DNA from: Streptomyces lunaelactis
GTDB lineage: Bacteria; Actinomycetota; Actinomycetes; Streptomycetales; Streptomycetaceae
Assembly (NCBI RefSeq): GCF_003054555.1
Contig: NZ_CP026304.1
Span: 496,001 to 560,000 of the forward strand
Direction: 5' to 3'
Length of the DNA: 64,000 nucleotides
In this document: one piece after another, positions 16,682 through 24,765 of the stretch
How positions within the stretch are numbered: position 1 is the stretch's first letter
Layout: every line of letters starts with the position of its first letter
Notes under the pieces: generated by a model
Databases searched by the model: none
Told to the model about the DNA's origin: nothing
What the model saw: the letters and a program-made list of their open reading frames with translations, nothing else
Position numbers and translations under genes: made by a program

Positions 16682-17517
16682 GTCAGCTCCCTCTCGGCGA
16701 AGGCCCGCAGGGTGCCCGGGGGGCGGCCGGTGAGGCGCTGGACGCTGTCCGAGGTGCGGTTTTCGGCCCCGTCGGCGATGGCGCGGTCCATGTCGGCCAG
16801 CATGGTGGCGAACTCCAGCGGTATCTCGGCCGCCCAGCGGTCGCGCAGCTGTTCAAAGGTCAGCTGCCGGTGCACCACGGGCCGGCCGGTGACCTCGGCG
16901 ATGATCGCGGCGACGTCGTCGTAGCTCAGCGTCTGCGGCCCGGTGAGGATCAGGTCGGTGTTGGGGGCCTGTTCGTCGGTCAGGGCGCGTACGGCGACGG
17001 CGGCGATGTCCTGTGCGTCGACGAAGCCGACACGGCCCTCTCCGGTGGCCGTCAGGATGGCGCCCTCCTCACGGATGCTGCGGGCGTGGGGGGTGGAGCC
17101 GGTGAAGTTCTGCATGAACCAGGAGGGCCGCAGTACCGCCCACTGCGCGAACAGGCCGGGCAGGTCCTCGTGGACCTGCCCCACCGCCGGACCGCCCGCG
17201 GGGATCGCCGAAGAGCTGAGCAGCACCGCGCGGCGCACGCCGGCCGCGCGGGCCTGGCGGAGGAAGGGCAGCATGACCGCGGCCGGGTCCGAGGAGCCGA
17301 TGGGCGGGACGAGGTAGACGCCCTCGACGCCATCGAGGGCGTCGCCCCAGGTCGCGGGCTCGTTCCAGTCGAACCGGACGGCCTGGGCGCCGTCCACCGG
17401 GGTGGCGCTGCGGCCGGCGGCCTTGACGCGGTGGCGCTCGGCGACCAGCCCGGCGGCGACACGGCTGCCGGTGGTTCCGGTGGCCCCGATGACCAGCGTT
17501 GCGGCAGGGGTGTTCAT
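16678..17517 (-). CDS. NmrA-like NAD(P)-binding protein
   Basis: A 279-aa atypical short-chain dehydrogenase of the NmrA/NAD(P)H-azoreductase-like group. The dinucleotide motif GATGTTGSRVA is at residues 10-20. VYLVPPIGSSDP, RAVLLSSSAIPAGG and LRPSWFMQNF follow in the positions expected for the family. The catalytic YxxxK of classical SDRs is absent, so it may sense or bind NADP rather than act as a dehydrogenase. It overlaps the SnoaL gene upstream by 4 bp (ATGA), giving a tight operon. The 20-bp inverted repeat at 18061 probably controls both. Confidence 0.9.
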   Translation of the reverse strand: MNTPAATLVIGATGTTGSRVAAGLVAERHRVKAAGRSATPVDGAQAVRFDWNEPATWGDALDGVEGVYLVPPIGSSDPAAVMLPFLRQARAAGVRRAVLLSSSAIPAGGPAVGQVHEDLPGLFAQWAVLRPSWFMQNFTGSTPHARSIREEGAILTATGEGRVGFVDAQDIAAVAVRALTDEQAPNTDLILTGPQTLSYDDVAAIIAEVTGRPVVHRQLTFEQLRDRWAAEIPLEFATMLADMDRAIADGAENRTSDSVQRLTGRPPGTLRAFAERELT

Positions 17518-17939
17518 CGGTTCTCTCCTGCGAAGTCGGCGCCGGGCTGCTGGACGGCGAGGGGGTTCCAGTAGTCGCGGTAGGAGGTGATGCGCCCGTT
17601 CTTGACCGTGACCACTGCGATGTAGGTCATGTCGAAGGGGCTGTCGGTCTCCACCAGGCGGCCGACCCCGCGCATCTCGACCACGATCGTCTCGGGGGCG
17701 GTGGTCTGGTGGATCTTCACGTCGGGGAAGTCGTGGACGTCGACGTGGTCGGGGTAGTGGCGCATGTAGTCCGCGACGGCCTGCCGGCCCTCCAGCCGCT
17801 CGGGCCAGCCCTGGGGCGCGAAGGGGAACTCCAGGACGCCGCCCTCGTCCCACAGGTCCACCCAGGCGGGGATGTTCTTCTCCAGCAGCAGCTGCAGACC
17901 GTGGCGGTACAGCTCCGCGGCTGTCATTGGCACTGTCAT
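17514..17939 (-). CDS. SnoaL-like (NTF2-fold) protein
   Basis: A 141-aa NTF2-fold protein: TAAELYRHGLQLLLEKNIPAWVDLW at the N-terminus, then FPFAPQGWPERLEGRQAVADY, and ending near GRITSYRDYWNPLA, the standard SnoaL/ketosteroid-isomerase-like end. Partners in the PhzA/PhzB and SnoaL families act on small cyclic substrates, but the substrate here is unknown. The ATG at 17939 is preceded by ACGGAAG. It is the first gene of the operon with the NmrA protein; pairing of SnoaL and NmrA genes under one regulator is common in Streptomyces. Confidence 0.87.
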   Translation of the reverse strand: MTVPMTAAELYRHGLQLLLEKNIPAWVDLWDEGGVLEFPFAPQGWPERLEGRQAVADYMRHYPDHVDVHDFPDVKIHQTTAPETIVVEMRGVGRLVETDSPFDMTYIAVVTVKNGRITSYRDYWNPLAVQQPGADFAGENR

Positions 17940-18060
17940 GATCAAGGCTTCCGTTCTGCTCGAAGTCACAGCGATCCCGGCCCGACGGGTACGGCCACTC
18001 GTCACGAGAAGCGCGATATCCAGTGGTGGCGGTTCCTCATGACGGGGCACCCGAATGAAA

Positions 18061-18108
18061 GCGGACCGATAGTCCGTATGAGTTTGAGCATACGGACTAC
18101 CGGTCCGC
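18061..18108. promoter_or_regulatory. 20-bp inverted repeat upstream of the SnoaL-NmrA operon
   Basis: The left arm 18061-18080 and right arm 18089-18108 (CATACGGACTACCGGTCCGC) match as reverse complements at 19 of 20 positions around an 8-base centre. It lies 122 bp upstream of the SnoaL start. The arm GATAGTCCGTATG contains TetR/MarR-like half-sites. No regulator gene is adjacent; the flanking 180 bp may once have held one. Confidence 0.65.
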
Positions 18109-18290
18109 TTCGCAAGCCTGAGTACGGCCGGTACCGCGATCAGCCGTTCGGGGGCCCGCAGGACGGCGGCGCCGTCGCGCGCGACTGCCCGCTTCGAGCG
18201 CGGGCGTCACCGACGACGACCTGCTGTCCACAACCGGCGCACAAAACAGGCCCGGCGGCGATGCGCTCCAGGGCGGACAGGCCTGCCACG

Positions 18291-18689
18291 TCAGTCCATG
18301 CTCGGGAAGGAATGGTGTTCGTGCGCCACGACCCAGCGTCCGCCTTCCTTGCGCAGCCCGACCGTCAGACGCAGCCGGTTCTCGGGGTCTTCCTGCAGCT
18401 CCTTCTGGGTTCCGCAACGCAGCAGTGCGTGCGCGAAGGCGACATCGTCGCCCGCCGTGACGTCGATCTCGATGATCTCGAACGAAGCGCCCTGCCGCTG
18501 CCATTCGAAGAACGGCGGCCACGTCTCACCGTAGAGCTCAATGCCCCGTACTCCGCCTTTGGGCGGCGGCACATCGAACATCACGATGTCGTCGGCGTGA
18601 TCGACGAGGACACCGTCCAAATCTCCCGCGCGCACAGCCTTCGCCCAGCGCTCGATCAGCGCCCGGATCTGTGTCTCGTCATCATCCAC
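18291..18689 (-). CDS. SnoaL-like / YybH-type NTF2-fold protein
   Basis: A 132-aa NTF2-fold protein starting at a GTG with AAGGGACG 8 bases upstream. The core shows TQIRALIERWAKAVRAGDLDG, DIVMFDVPPPKGGVRGIELY and GRWVVAHEHHSFP, as in the SgcJ/EcaC/YybH group. It is unlike the SnoaL protein at 17514 and is a separate transcription unit on the same strand, divergent from the metal-binding lipoprotein gene. Its function is unknown; relatives are annotated as small ligand-binding proteins or hydrolases. Confidence 0.86.
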   Translation of the reverse strand: MDDDETQIRALIERWAKAVRAGDLDGVLVDHADDIVMFDVPPPKGGVRGIELYGETWPPFFEWQRQGASFEIIEIDVTAGDDVAFAHALLRCGTQKELQEDPENRLRLTVGLRKEGGRWVVAHEHHSFPSMD

Positions 18690-18836
18690 GGCTGCGTCCC
18701 TTCGGATGCCGCCCTTCGGCGACCATGCTCGAATGCGTACGAAGTGAGGACCGCCTCGACGCCCCTGGTTCATCGCTGACCAGGCCCTGCCCCATTGCAC
18801 TCCAGTGGAAGGCGGGAAGCGACGGGGCGATAATTC

Positions 18837-18862
18837 AAGTGATAACCGTTTCGGTTTCACTT
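18837..18862 (+). promoter_or_regulatory. Imperfect dyad ahead of the metal uptake operon
   Basis: AAGTGATAACCGTTTCGGTTTCACTT has exact 6-bp outer arms (AAGTGA/TCACTT) and CCG/CGG inner parts offset by one base. It ends 8 bp before the ATG at 18871, where a metal-responsive repressor such as Zur or MntR would block initiation. The match to a known box is not exact. Confidence 0.45.
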
Positions 18863-18870
18863 CGGTTGGG

Positions 18871-19812
18871 ATGACGCGTATGCAGTCCTCAGCCCGCAGC
18901 CCGGCTCTCCTTGTCGGTGTCGCCGTGGCACTGATATCCGGTTGCGGCAGCTCCGTGAACGCCGCCTCGGTCGACAGCTCGCCGAGCGCCACGCCGTCGT
19001 CCGTCATCCCGGTGGTCGCCTCCACCAACGTCTACGGAGACATAGTCGTGCAGATCGGTGCCGACAAGGTAGACGTCGTCTCGATCATCAGCGACCCGGC
19101 ACAGGACCCCCACTCGTACGAGGCCAGCGCGCAGAACCAGCTGGTGTTGTCCAAGGCGAAAGTCGTCGTCGAGAACGGCGGCGGGTACGACGACTTCGTC
19201 GGCAGGATGCTGCGCAGCGCGAAGAACTCCTCGGCCGATGTCATCGACGCCGTGGACGTTTCGGGAAAGACCCCGTCGGCGGGCGGCGAACTGAACGAGC
19301 ACGTCTGGTACGACTTCCCCACGGTGGGAAAGCTGGCCGACCGGATCGCGGACTCCCTGGCCAAGGCCGCTCCCGCCGACGCAGACGTCTTCCAGCAGAA
19401 CGCGAAAACGTTCAAGGAGGAGCTGACGTCCCTCCAGGACAAGGAAGCGCGGATCGAGGCGGACCACGCGGGCGCCGCCGTGGCGGTCACGGAGCCTGTC
19501 CCGCTGTATCTCGTCGAGGCGAGCGGGCTGCGGAACAGCACGCCTTCAGATTTCAGCGAGGCCGTCGAGGAGGGTGACGAGGTCTCCCCGAGGACTCTCC
19601 AGCACACGCTTGAGCTGTTCACCAACAAGCAGGTCGAGGCGCTGGTGTACAACGAGCAGACCGCCGGCGCGCAGACGGAGAAGGTCAAGCAGGCCGCCGA
19701 GGACAACAGCATCCCGGTGGTTCCCATGACCGAGACCCTTCCGCAGGGCGAGGACTACATCAGCTGGATGACGGCCAACGTCGACGCACTCAAGAGCGCA
19801 TTGGACAGCTGA
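18871..19812 (+). CDS. Cluster A-I metal ABC transporter substrate-binding lipoprotein
   Basis: A 313-aa TroA/PsaA/ZnuA-type lipoprotein. The signal peptide ends in lipobox LISGC (Cys25). By position the metal ligands would be His81 (DPHSYE), His144 (NEHVWYD), Glu208 (VTEPVP) and Glu288 (TETLP). This resembles the His-His-Glu-acid set of Mn or Zn binders, and there is no His-rich loop as in many ZnuA proteins. It should deliver Zn2+ or Mn2+ to the permease encoded two genes downstream. The TGA overlaps the ATPase ATG (TGATG), so translation is coupled. A dyad sits just before the start. Confidence 0.92.
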   Translation: MTRMQSSARSPALLVGVAVALISGCGSSVNAASVDSSPSATPSSVIPVVASTNVYGDIVVQIGADKVDVVSIISDPAQDPHSYEASAQNQLVLSKAKVVVENGGGYDDFVGRMLRSAKNSSADVIDAVDVSGKTPSAGGELNEHVWYDFPTVGKLADRIADSLAKAAPADADVFQQNAKTFKEELTSLQDKEARIEADHAGAAVAVTEPVPLYLVEASGLRNSTPSDFSEAVEEGDEVSPRTLQHTLELFTNKQVEALVYNEQTAGAQTEKVKQAAEDNSIPVVPMTETLPQGEDYISWMTANVDALKSALDS

Positions 19813-20696
19813 TGGACCGCACGGAGGCCGTCGCACCGCTTACCCGCCCGGGCCCTGCCGCCCCCGGGAGCGCGGACCCGGCCGCACCGGTGATCACTCT
19901 GCGGGGCGCCGCTTTGGCTTACGGCGACCGGGTGCTCTGGCGCGACCTCGACCTCGATGTGCGGCCCGGGGAATTCCTCGCGGTGCTGGGCCCGAACGGA
20001 TCGGGCAAGACCAGCCTGCTGCGCGTACTCCTGGGCCGGCAGCCGCTCACCGCAGGGTCGCTGACGGTCCTCGGCCGGACTCCCCGGCGCGGCAGCAGAC
20101 ACATCGGCTACATCCCCCAGCAGAAGTCCCTCCCCGCACACACGATGCTGCGGGCCCGTGACCTGGTACAGCTCGGCATGGAAGGCCATCGCTGGGGACT
20201 CTCGCTGGCCCCCGGCACGATCCGCCACCGTGTGGACGAGCTCCTGGCGTCGGTCGGCGCGACGCCCTATGCGGATGTTCCCGTCGGCAGACTCTCCGGC
20301 GGCGAGCAGCAGCGCGTCCGCATCGCGCAGGCGCTCGCCACCGACCCGCGGATCCTGCTCTGCGACGAGCCCTTGGTCTCCCTCGACCTGCAGCACCAGC
20401 GCACCGTCACCACTCTCGTCGACCGGCGGCGCCGCTCCGCCGACACCGCCGTCGTATTCGTCACGCACGAGATCAACCCTGTCCTGGGGCTGGTGGACCG
20501 GGTCCTGTATCTGGCCCGGGGCGGATTCCGGATCGGAACGACGGACGAGGTGATGACCTCATCCACCCTGTCGCAGCTGTACGGGACACACGTCGATGTC
20601 GTCCGCGTCAGGGGCCGCATCGTCGTCGTCGGGGCACCCGACGCCGCCACCGTGCACGTCCACGCGGGCGGCGCGAATGGCGGCGGTCGGCCGTGA
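19812..20696 (+). CDS. Metal ABC transporter ATP-binding protein
   Basis: A 294-aa ATPase of the Zn/Mn uptake (cluster A-I) type. Walker A GPNGSGKTS is at 60-68, a Q-loop follows (YIPQQKS), then signature LSGGEQQRV, Walker B ILLCDEPLVSLD and the switch His in FVTHEIN. The ~25-residue N-terminal extension is Pro/Ala-rich and dispensable-looking. It powers import with the adjacent permease and lipoprotein. Its stop overlaps the permease GTG (GTGA). Confidence 0.94.
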   Translation: MDRTEAVAPLTRPGPAAPGSADPAAPVITLRGAALAYGDRVLWRDLDLDVRPGEFLAVLGPNGSGKTSLLRVLLGRQPLTAGSLTVLGRTPRRGSRHIGYIPQQKSLPAHTMLRARDLVQLGMEGHRWGLSLAPGTIRHRVDELLASVGATPYADVPVGRLSGGEQQRVRIAQALATDPRILLCDEPLVSLDLQHQRTVTTLVDRRRRSADTAVVFVTHEINPVLGLVDRVLYLARGGFRIGTTDEVMTSSTLSQLYGTHVDVVRVRGRIVVVGAPDAATVHVHAGGANGGGRP

Positions 20697-21616
20697 CAGG
20701 GGTCGGGCTGTTCGCCTCCGACGGGGAGGACACCAGCGTCTGGCATCAGATCTTCAACTTTGACAACTACGGCGAACTGCTCGGCCTCGTGCAGAACTCA
20801 CTGCTGGCCGGGGCCCTCGTGGGCCTGGTCGGCGGCCTGGTCGGAGTATTCGTGATCATGCGCGATCTGCCCTTCGCCGTGCACGGGATCAGCGAACTGT
20901 CGTTCGCCGGCGCCTCGGCGGCTCTGCTGCTGGGGCTGAACATCGTGGCGGGGTCCATCGCCGGTTCCCTGCTGGCGGCAGGGGCGATCGGTGTCCTGGG
21001 CGTCCGCGCCCGGGACCGCAATTCGATCATCGGCATCATCATGCCGTTCGGGCTCGGCCTGGGCGTGCTCTTCCTGTCGCTCTACAAGGGGCGAGCGGCG
21101 AACAAGTTCGGCATTCTGACCGGCCAGATCATCGCCGTCGACACCCCGCAGATGGCGTGGCTCGTCGGCACCTCCGTGGTGGTGCTCATCGCGCTCGCGA
21201 TCGTCTGGAAGCCGCTGACCTTCGCCAGCGTCGATCCGGAGGTGGCCGCGGCGCGGGGCGTTCCCGTACGCGCACTGTCCCTGGTGTTCATGCTGGTCCT
21301 GGGCCTCGCGGTCGCCCTGTGCGTACAGATCGTCGGAGCGTTGCTGGTGCTCGCGCTGCTGGTCACTCCGGCGGCGGCGGCCGCGCGGATCACCGCCTCC
21401 CCCGTGCTGCTGCCCGTACTGAGCGTCGCCTTCGCGATGGTCTCGATGGAGGGAGGGATTCTGCTCGCCCTCGGGAGCACTGTCCCCATCAGCCCGTACG
21501 TCACCACCATTTCGTTCGCGATCTATCTCGTCTGTCGTCTGGCGAGCACCCGGCGGGCCAACCGGGCGCCCCGGACCGTGCTTTCCGCGCCGGAACAGCC
21601 CGCCGTGCGGGCCTGA
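20693..21616 (+). CDS. Metal ABC transporter permease
   Basis: A 307-aa membrane protein of the ABC-3 (ZnuB/MntB) family with about eight transmembrane helices. Recognisable parts are MRDLPFAVHGISELSFAGAS, the cytoplasmic coupling segment near ASVDPEVAAARGVPVRAL, and LLVLALLVTPAAAAARIT. It starts at a GTG overlapping the ATPase stop. The last ~20 residues are a basic tail. Together with the two preceding genes it completes a Zn or Mn importer. Confidence 0.94.
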   Translation: MTGVGLFASDGEDTSVWHQIFNFDNYGELLGLVQNSLLAGALVGLVGGLVGVFVIMRDLPFAVHGISELSFAGASAALLLGLNIVAGSIAGSLLAAGAIGVLGVRARDRNSIIGIIMPFGLGLGVLFLSLYKGRAANKFGILTGQIIAVDTPQMAWLVGTSVVVLIALAIVWKPLTFASVDPEVAAARGVPVRALSLVFMLVLGLAVALCVQIVGALLVLALLVTPAAAAARITASPVLLPVLSVAFAMVSMEGGILLALGSTVPISPYVTTISFAIYLVCRLASTRRANRAPRTVLSAPEQPAVRA

Positions 21617-21721
21617 CCGGACCGCTCACCGTTGGCCCCCGTTCGCCCCGGCTCGCCGCACGGGCGCACACTTGAAGAGAGGTCCGTCGAGCCCGTTCGG
21701 GCAGAGACGAAGGAGCCTTTT

Positions 21722-22033
21722 ATGCATCCAGTTGCTCTCGCTGGTGCCGCCGCTGGCCGCCTCGCTCATTACGCCATCTCCGGAGTGGTGGGCGGCCTGA
21801 TCATCCGGGGGGCGGCCAAGCGCCTGCCCGAGGCCAAACCAGCTGCCCGCAAAGCCCTCGTCGGAGGTATCGCGAACGGAATCGTCGCCGGCCGCTGGCT
21901 CGCCTCGGCCACCGAGGAAGCCCGGCTGAAGGCGGGGGACATGGTTGCGGAAGCCCGGACCACACTGGGCGAGGAGGTACCTCCCCCCTCAGCGGTGAGC
22001 GTCGAGGACCACGATCACGGACACGAGCACTGA
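21722..22033 (+). CDS. PacL-like (DUF1490) metal-binding membrane scaffold
   Basis: A 103-aa protein with an N-terminal hydrophobic segment (VALAGAAAGRLAHYAISGVVG), an amphipathic middle and a metal-binding tail EDHDHGHEH at 95-103. Mycobacterial DUF1490 proteins (PacL1-3) pair with the P-ATPases CtpG, CtpC and CtpV, stabilise them in membrane platforms and bind zinc through a D/H-rich tail. The same pairing is seen here: the P1B-ATPase starts 3 bp after the stop. AAGGAG precedes the ATG. This makes an efflux function with zinc or a related metal likely. Confidence 0.88.
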   Translation: MHPVALAGAAAGRLAHYAISGVVGGLIIRGAAKRLPEAKPAARKALVGGIANGIVAGRWLASATEEARLKAGDMVAEARTTLGEEVPPPSAVSVEDHDHGHEH

Positions 22034-22035
22034 TC

Positions 22036-24219
22036 ATGGCCGGCGTCGTCGTACGCTCCGTGGCCGCAGGCCGGGCCCGTCTGACCGTTCCGTGGGTACG
22101 GGCCCGCCCAGGCAGCGCCGGACTGGTTGACGAGCGCCTGAACGGCATCAGCGGCTTCCGTGCGCTGCGGATCTTCCCCCGCACGGGAAGCGTCGTGATC
22201 TGGGTGGCTCCGGACCGACTGGACGTCGACGGGCTGGTAGCCGCGCTGGAGGAAGCCCCGCCCGCGTCCGCGCCCGCCGCGCCCACCCGGTCCACGCCCG
22301 ACTCCTCCACCGGTGAGGTCGCCCGGCTGGTGGTCGGAGGCCTGGTCCTGGCGCTCGTGGCACTGCGCCGCCTGCTGCGCCGGCCGCGGATCACCCTCGG
22401 CTCCTCCGGATTCCTGGGCGCGATCACGGTCTTCACCGGTCTGCCCTTCTTCCGGGGTGCCCTGCGCTCGCTGCGCGGCCGCCGTTCTCCCGGGACGGAC
22501 ACCCTGGTCACAGCGGCGACGGTCATCTCGCTGGTGCTGCGCGAGAACGCCGTGGCCCTCACCGTGCTGTGGCTGCTGAACATCGGTGAGTTCCTCCAGA
22601 ACCTGACGCTGCGCCGTACCCGTCGCGCCATCGAGGAGCTGCTCACCATCGGTGAGGAGCGCGTCTGGCTCGTGCGGGAGGGTGTCGAGGTCGAGGCGGC
22701 GCTCGAGGACGTCGAGCGGGAAGACATGGTCGCCGTGTACGAGCACCACCGCATCCCGGTTGACGGACATGTCGTCTCCGGCGAGGCCCTGGTGGACCAG
22801 GCCGCGGTCACAGGTGAAGCCCTGCCCGTCTATGCCCGGGCCGGCACACACGTCTACGCCGGGACCATCGTCACCTCCGGCTCGCTCACCGTCCGGGCCA
22901 CCTCGGTCGGCCGGGACACCACGGTGGGCCGGATCATCAGCCGGGTCGAGGAGGCCCAGTCCGACCGGGCACCGATCCAGACCGTGGCCGCTCGCTTCAC
23001 CCGGCGCTTCGTCCCCGTCTCCTTCGCCCTGGCCGCGCTGACCTACGTGTTCACCCGCGATGCGCGCCGCGCGATGACCATGCTGCTGATCGCTTGCCCG
23101 TGCGCAGCCGGCCTGGCTACACCGACCGCCATCAGCGCCGCCATCGGCAACGGAGCACGCCGCGGCACCCTGATCAAGGGCGGCACCCACCTTGAGGGCA
23201 TCGGCCGGGTCACCGCCGTCGTCTTCGACAAGACCGGCACGCTCACCTTCGGCCGCCCACTGGTCACCAGCGTGGTCACCTTCCACGAGGGCTTCACCGC
23301 CGACGAGGTTCTGAGCCTGGCCGCATCAGGCGAGTTGCACGCCCGTCACCCGCTTGCCCAGGCCATCGTCGCCCGCACCGAGGAACAGCACCTGCACGTG
23401 CCCATCCACCAAGCCTGCGAGGTCGTCCTCGGCATGGGCATGCGCGCCGAACTGGACGGCACCCGGCTGCTGGTCGGCAGTCCGGCCCTGCTGCGCCGGC
23501 ACGGCGTCAATCTGACCGACGAGGCCCAGGGCTGGACGGAACGGCTGCGGGGCGGCGGCGAGACTGTCATCTGTCTCGCCCACGACGAAGACCTGATCGG
23601 CATGCTCGGGGTCTCCGACGCCGTACGCGCCGGAGCCGAGACCGTCGTCCGGCAGCTGAGAGACCTCGGCGTGTCCCGCCTGGTGCTGCTCACCGGCGAC
23701 GCACCCGAGACCGCACAGGTCGTCGCCGACACGCTCGGCATCACCGAAGTCCACGCACACGCCCTCCCCGAGGGCAAACTCCAGCTGATCCGCGACCTTC
23801 AGGCCGAGGGCCACACAGTGGCGATGGTCGGCGACGGCACCAACGACGCCCCCGCCCTCGCCCTCGCCGACGTCGGGATCACCATGGGCGAACACTCCTC
23901 GCACGTGGCCCTGGAAACCGCCGACATCGCCCTCGCGGGCAACGACCTGCAGCAGGTCGCAGCCGTCGTCGAACTCAGCCGCCACACGCTGCGCGTCGTA
24001 CGCCAGAACTACGGCCTCGCCATCGGCGTCAACCTCGTCGGCCTGCTCGCCGGTGCCGGCGGCTCCATGAACCCCGTCCTGGCGGCTCTGCTCCACAACA
24101 CCAGCAGCATCGCGGTCGTCGGAAACTCCGCCCGGCTCGTCAACCACACCCCACATCTGCCCCGCACGACCGACGAGGTGCTGAAGGCGGCCCCGCTGGA
24201 AGACCGCCGGGTGCATTGA
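22036..24219 (+). CDS. P1B-type metal-exporting ATPase (CtpC-like)
   Basis: A 727-aa P-type ATPase. The N-terminal ~90 residues are a degenerate metal-binding-like domain without a CxxC. Membrane segments follow, then the actuator motif GEALVDQAAVTGEALP, the ion-path motif C354-P-C356 in IACPCAAGLATPT, the phosphorylation site D398KTGT, and the hinge MVGDGTNDAPALALADVGI. The CPC motif and the sequence RRGTLIKGGTHLE resemble mycobacterial CtpC/CtpV (Zn, Mn or Cu). Pairing with the PacL-like gene favours CtpC-type export. It lies just downstream of the uptake ABC operon, so import and export of the same class of metal are neighbours. Confidence 0.93.
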   Translation: MAGVVVRSVAAGRARLTVPWVRARPGSAGLVDERLNGISGFRALRIFPRTGSVVIWVAPDRLDVDGLVAALEEAPPASAPAAPTRSTPDSSTGEVARLVVGGLVLALVALRRLLRRPRITLGSSGFLGAITVFTGLPFFRGALRSLRGRRSPGTDTLVTAATVISLVLRENAVALTVLWLLNIGEFLQNLTLRRTRRAIEELLTIGEERVWLVREGVEVEAALEDVEREDMVAVYEHHRIPVDGHVVSGEALVDQAAVTGEALPVYARAGTHVYAGTIVTSGSLTVRATSVGRDTTVGRIISRVEEAQSDRAPIQTVAARFTRRFVPVSFALAALTYVFTRDARRAMTMLLIACPCAAGLATPTAISAAIGNGARRGTLIKGGTHLEGIGRVTAVVFDKTGTLTFGRPLVTSVVTFHEGFTADEVLSLAASGELHARHPLAQAIVARTEEQHLHVPIHQACEVVLGMGMRAELDGTRLLVGSPALLRRHGVNLTDEAQGWTERLRGGGETVICLAHDEDLIGMLGVSDAVRAGAETVVRQLRDLGVSRLVLLTGDAPETAQVVADTLGITEVHAHALPEGKLQLIRDLQAEGHTVAMVGDGTNDAPALALADVGITMGEHSSHVALETADIALAGNDLQQVAAVVELSRHTLRVVRQNYGLAIGVNLVGLLAGAGGSMNPVLAALLHNTSSIAVVGNSARLVNHTPHLPRTTDEVLKAAPLEDRRVH

Positions 24220-24765
24220 CGCCCGCCCTCCCGCACGGACGAGCGACCCGCGGCCAGGATTCCGCTCCCCGCCATGTGGTGCGCGATCGGGATCCAAACG
24301 GCCGACACCTGCTGTCCGCACCAGGTGGATCTTCGTGGTCGGTCCACGAGAACGGCCGATGGCATGGTCTCAAGACTCGTCGGCCGGAGTCCCTCTTTGC
24401 GGGCCCTGTGACAGCGGCCTGGCTGCTGCCGTGGCCTCGAGCGCGAGGGTGAACAGGACGCCACCGGCCAGGAACGCGACGCGGCATGGCCTGCTACGCC
24501 GTCGCGCAGAGAAGGCAGCCCGCCTGTGGCAGGTCTCCCTCGACATGCTCGCCGCCGCGACATCCTCCGCCTGACCGCACCACCGCACGCACCGGCGGCT
24601 CCCCCGGTCGCACCTGGTATCCAGGGAGCTCCTCGAGCGTGACATCAATAACATTTATGCCGCATTTCGCCCGTTTTGGTGAATCATTTGGTGCGAATCC
24701 ACGTACACCGAGCTGCTCCGGCGGCCCAAAGCGCTTTCCGGCTGGTCTGCGCCACAGGGAGAGAC
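24220..24765. other. Intergenic, about 545 bp, decayed coding possible
   Basis: No supported gene. One frame ends RRRAEKAARLWQVSLDMLAA before a stop at 24572, which hints at the C-terminus of a lost protein, but I cannot name it. The AT-rich end (24640-24710, containing AATAACATTTATG) is the likely promoter of the VanW gene. Confidence 0.4.

Noticed and set aside
22015..23286. A 423-codon frame antisense to the P-type ATPase
   Set aside because: No motif; the sense strand encodes the complete ATPase.
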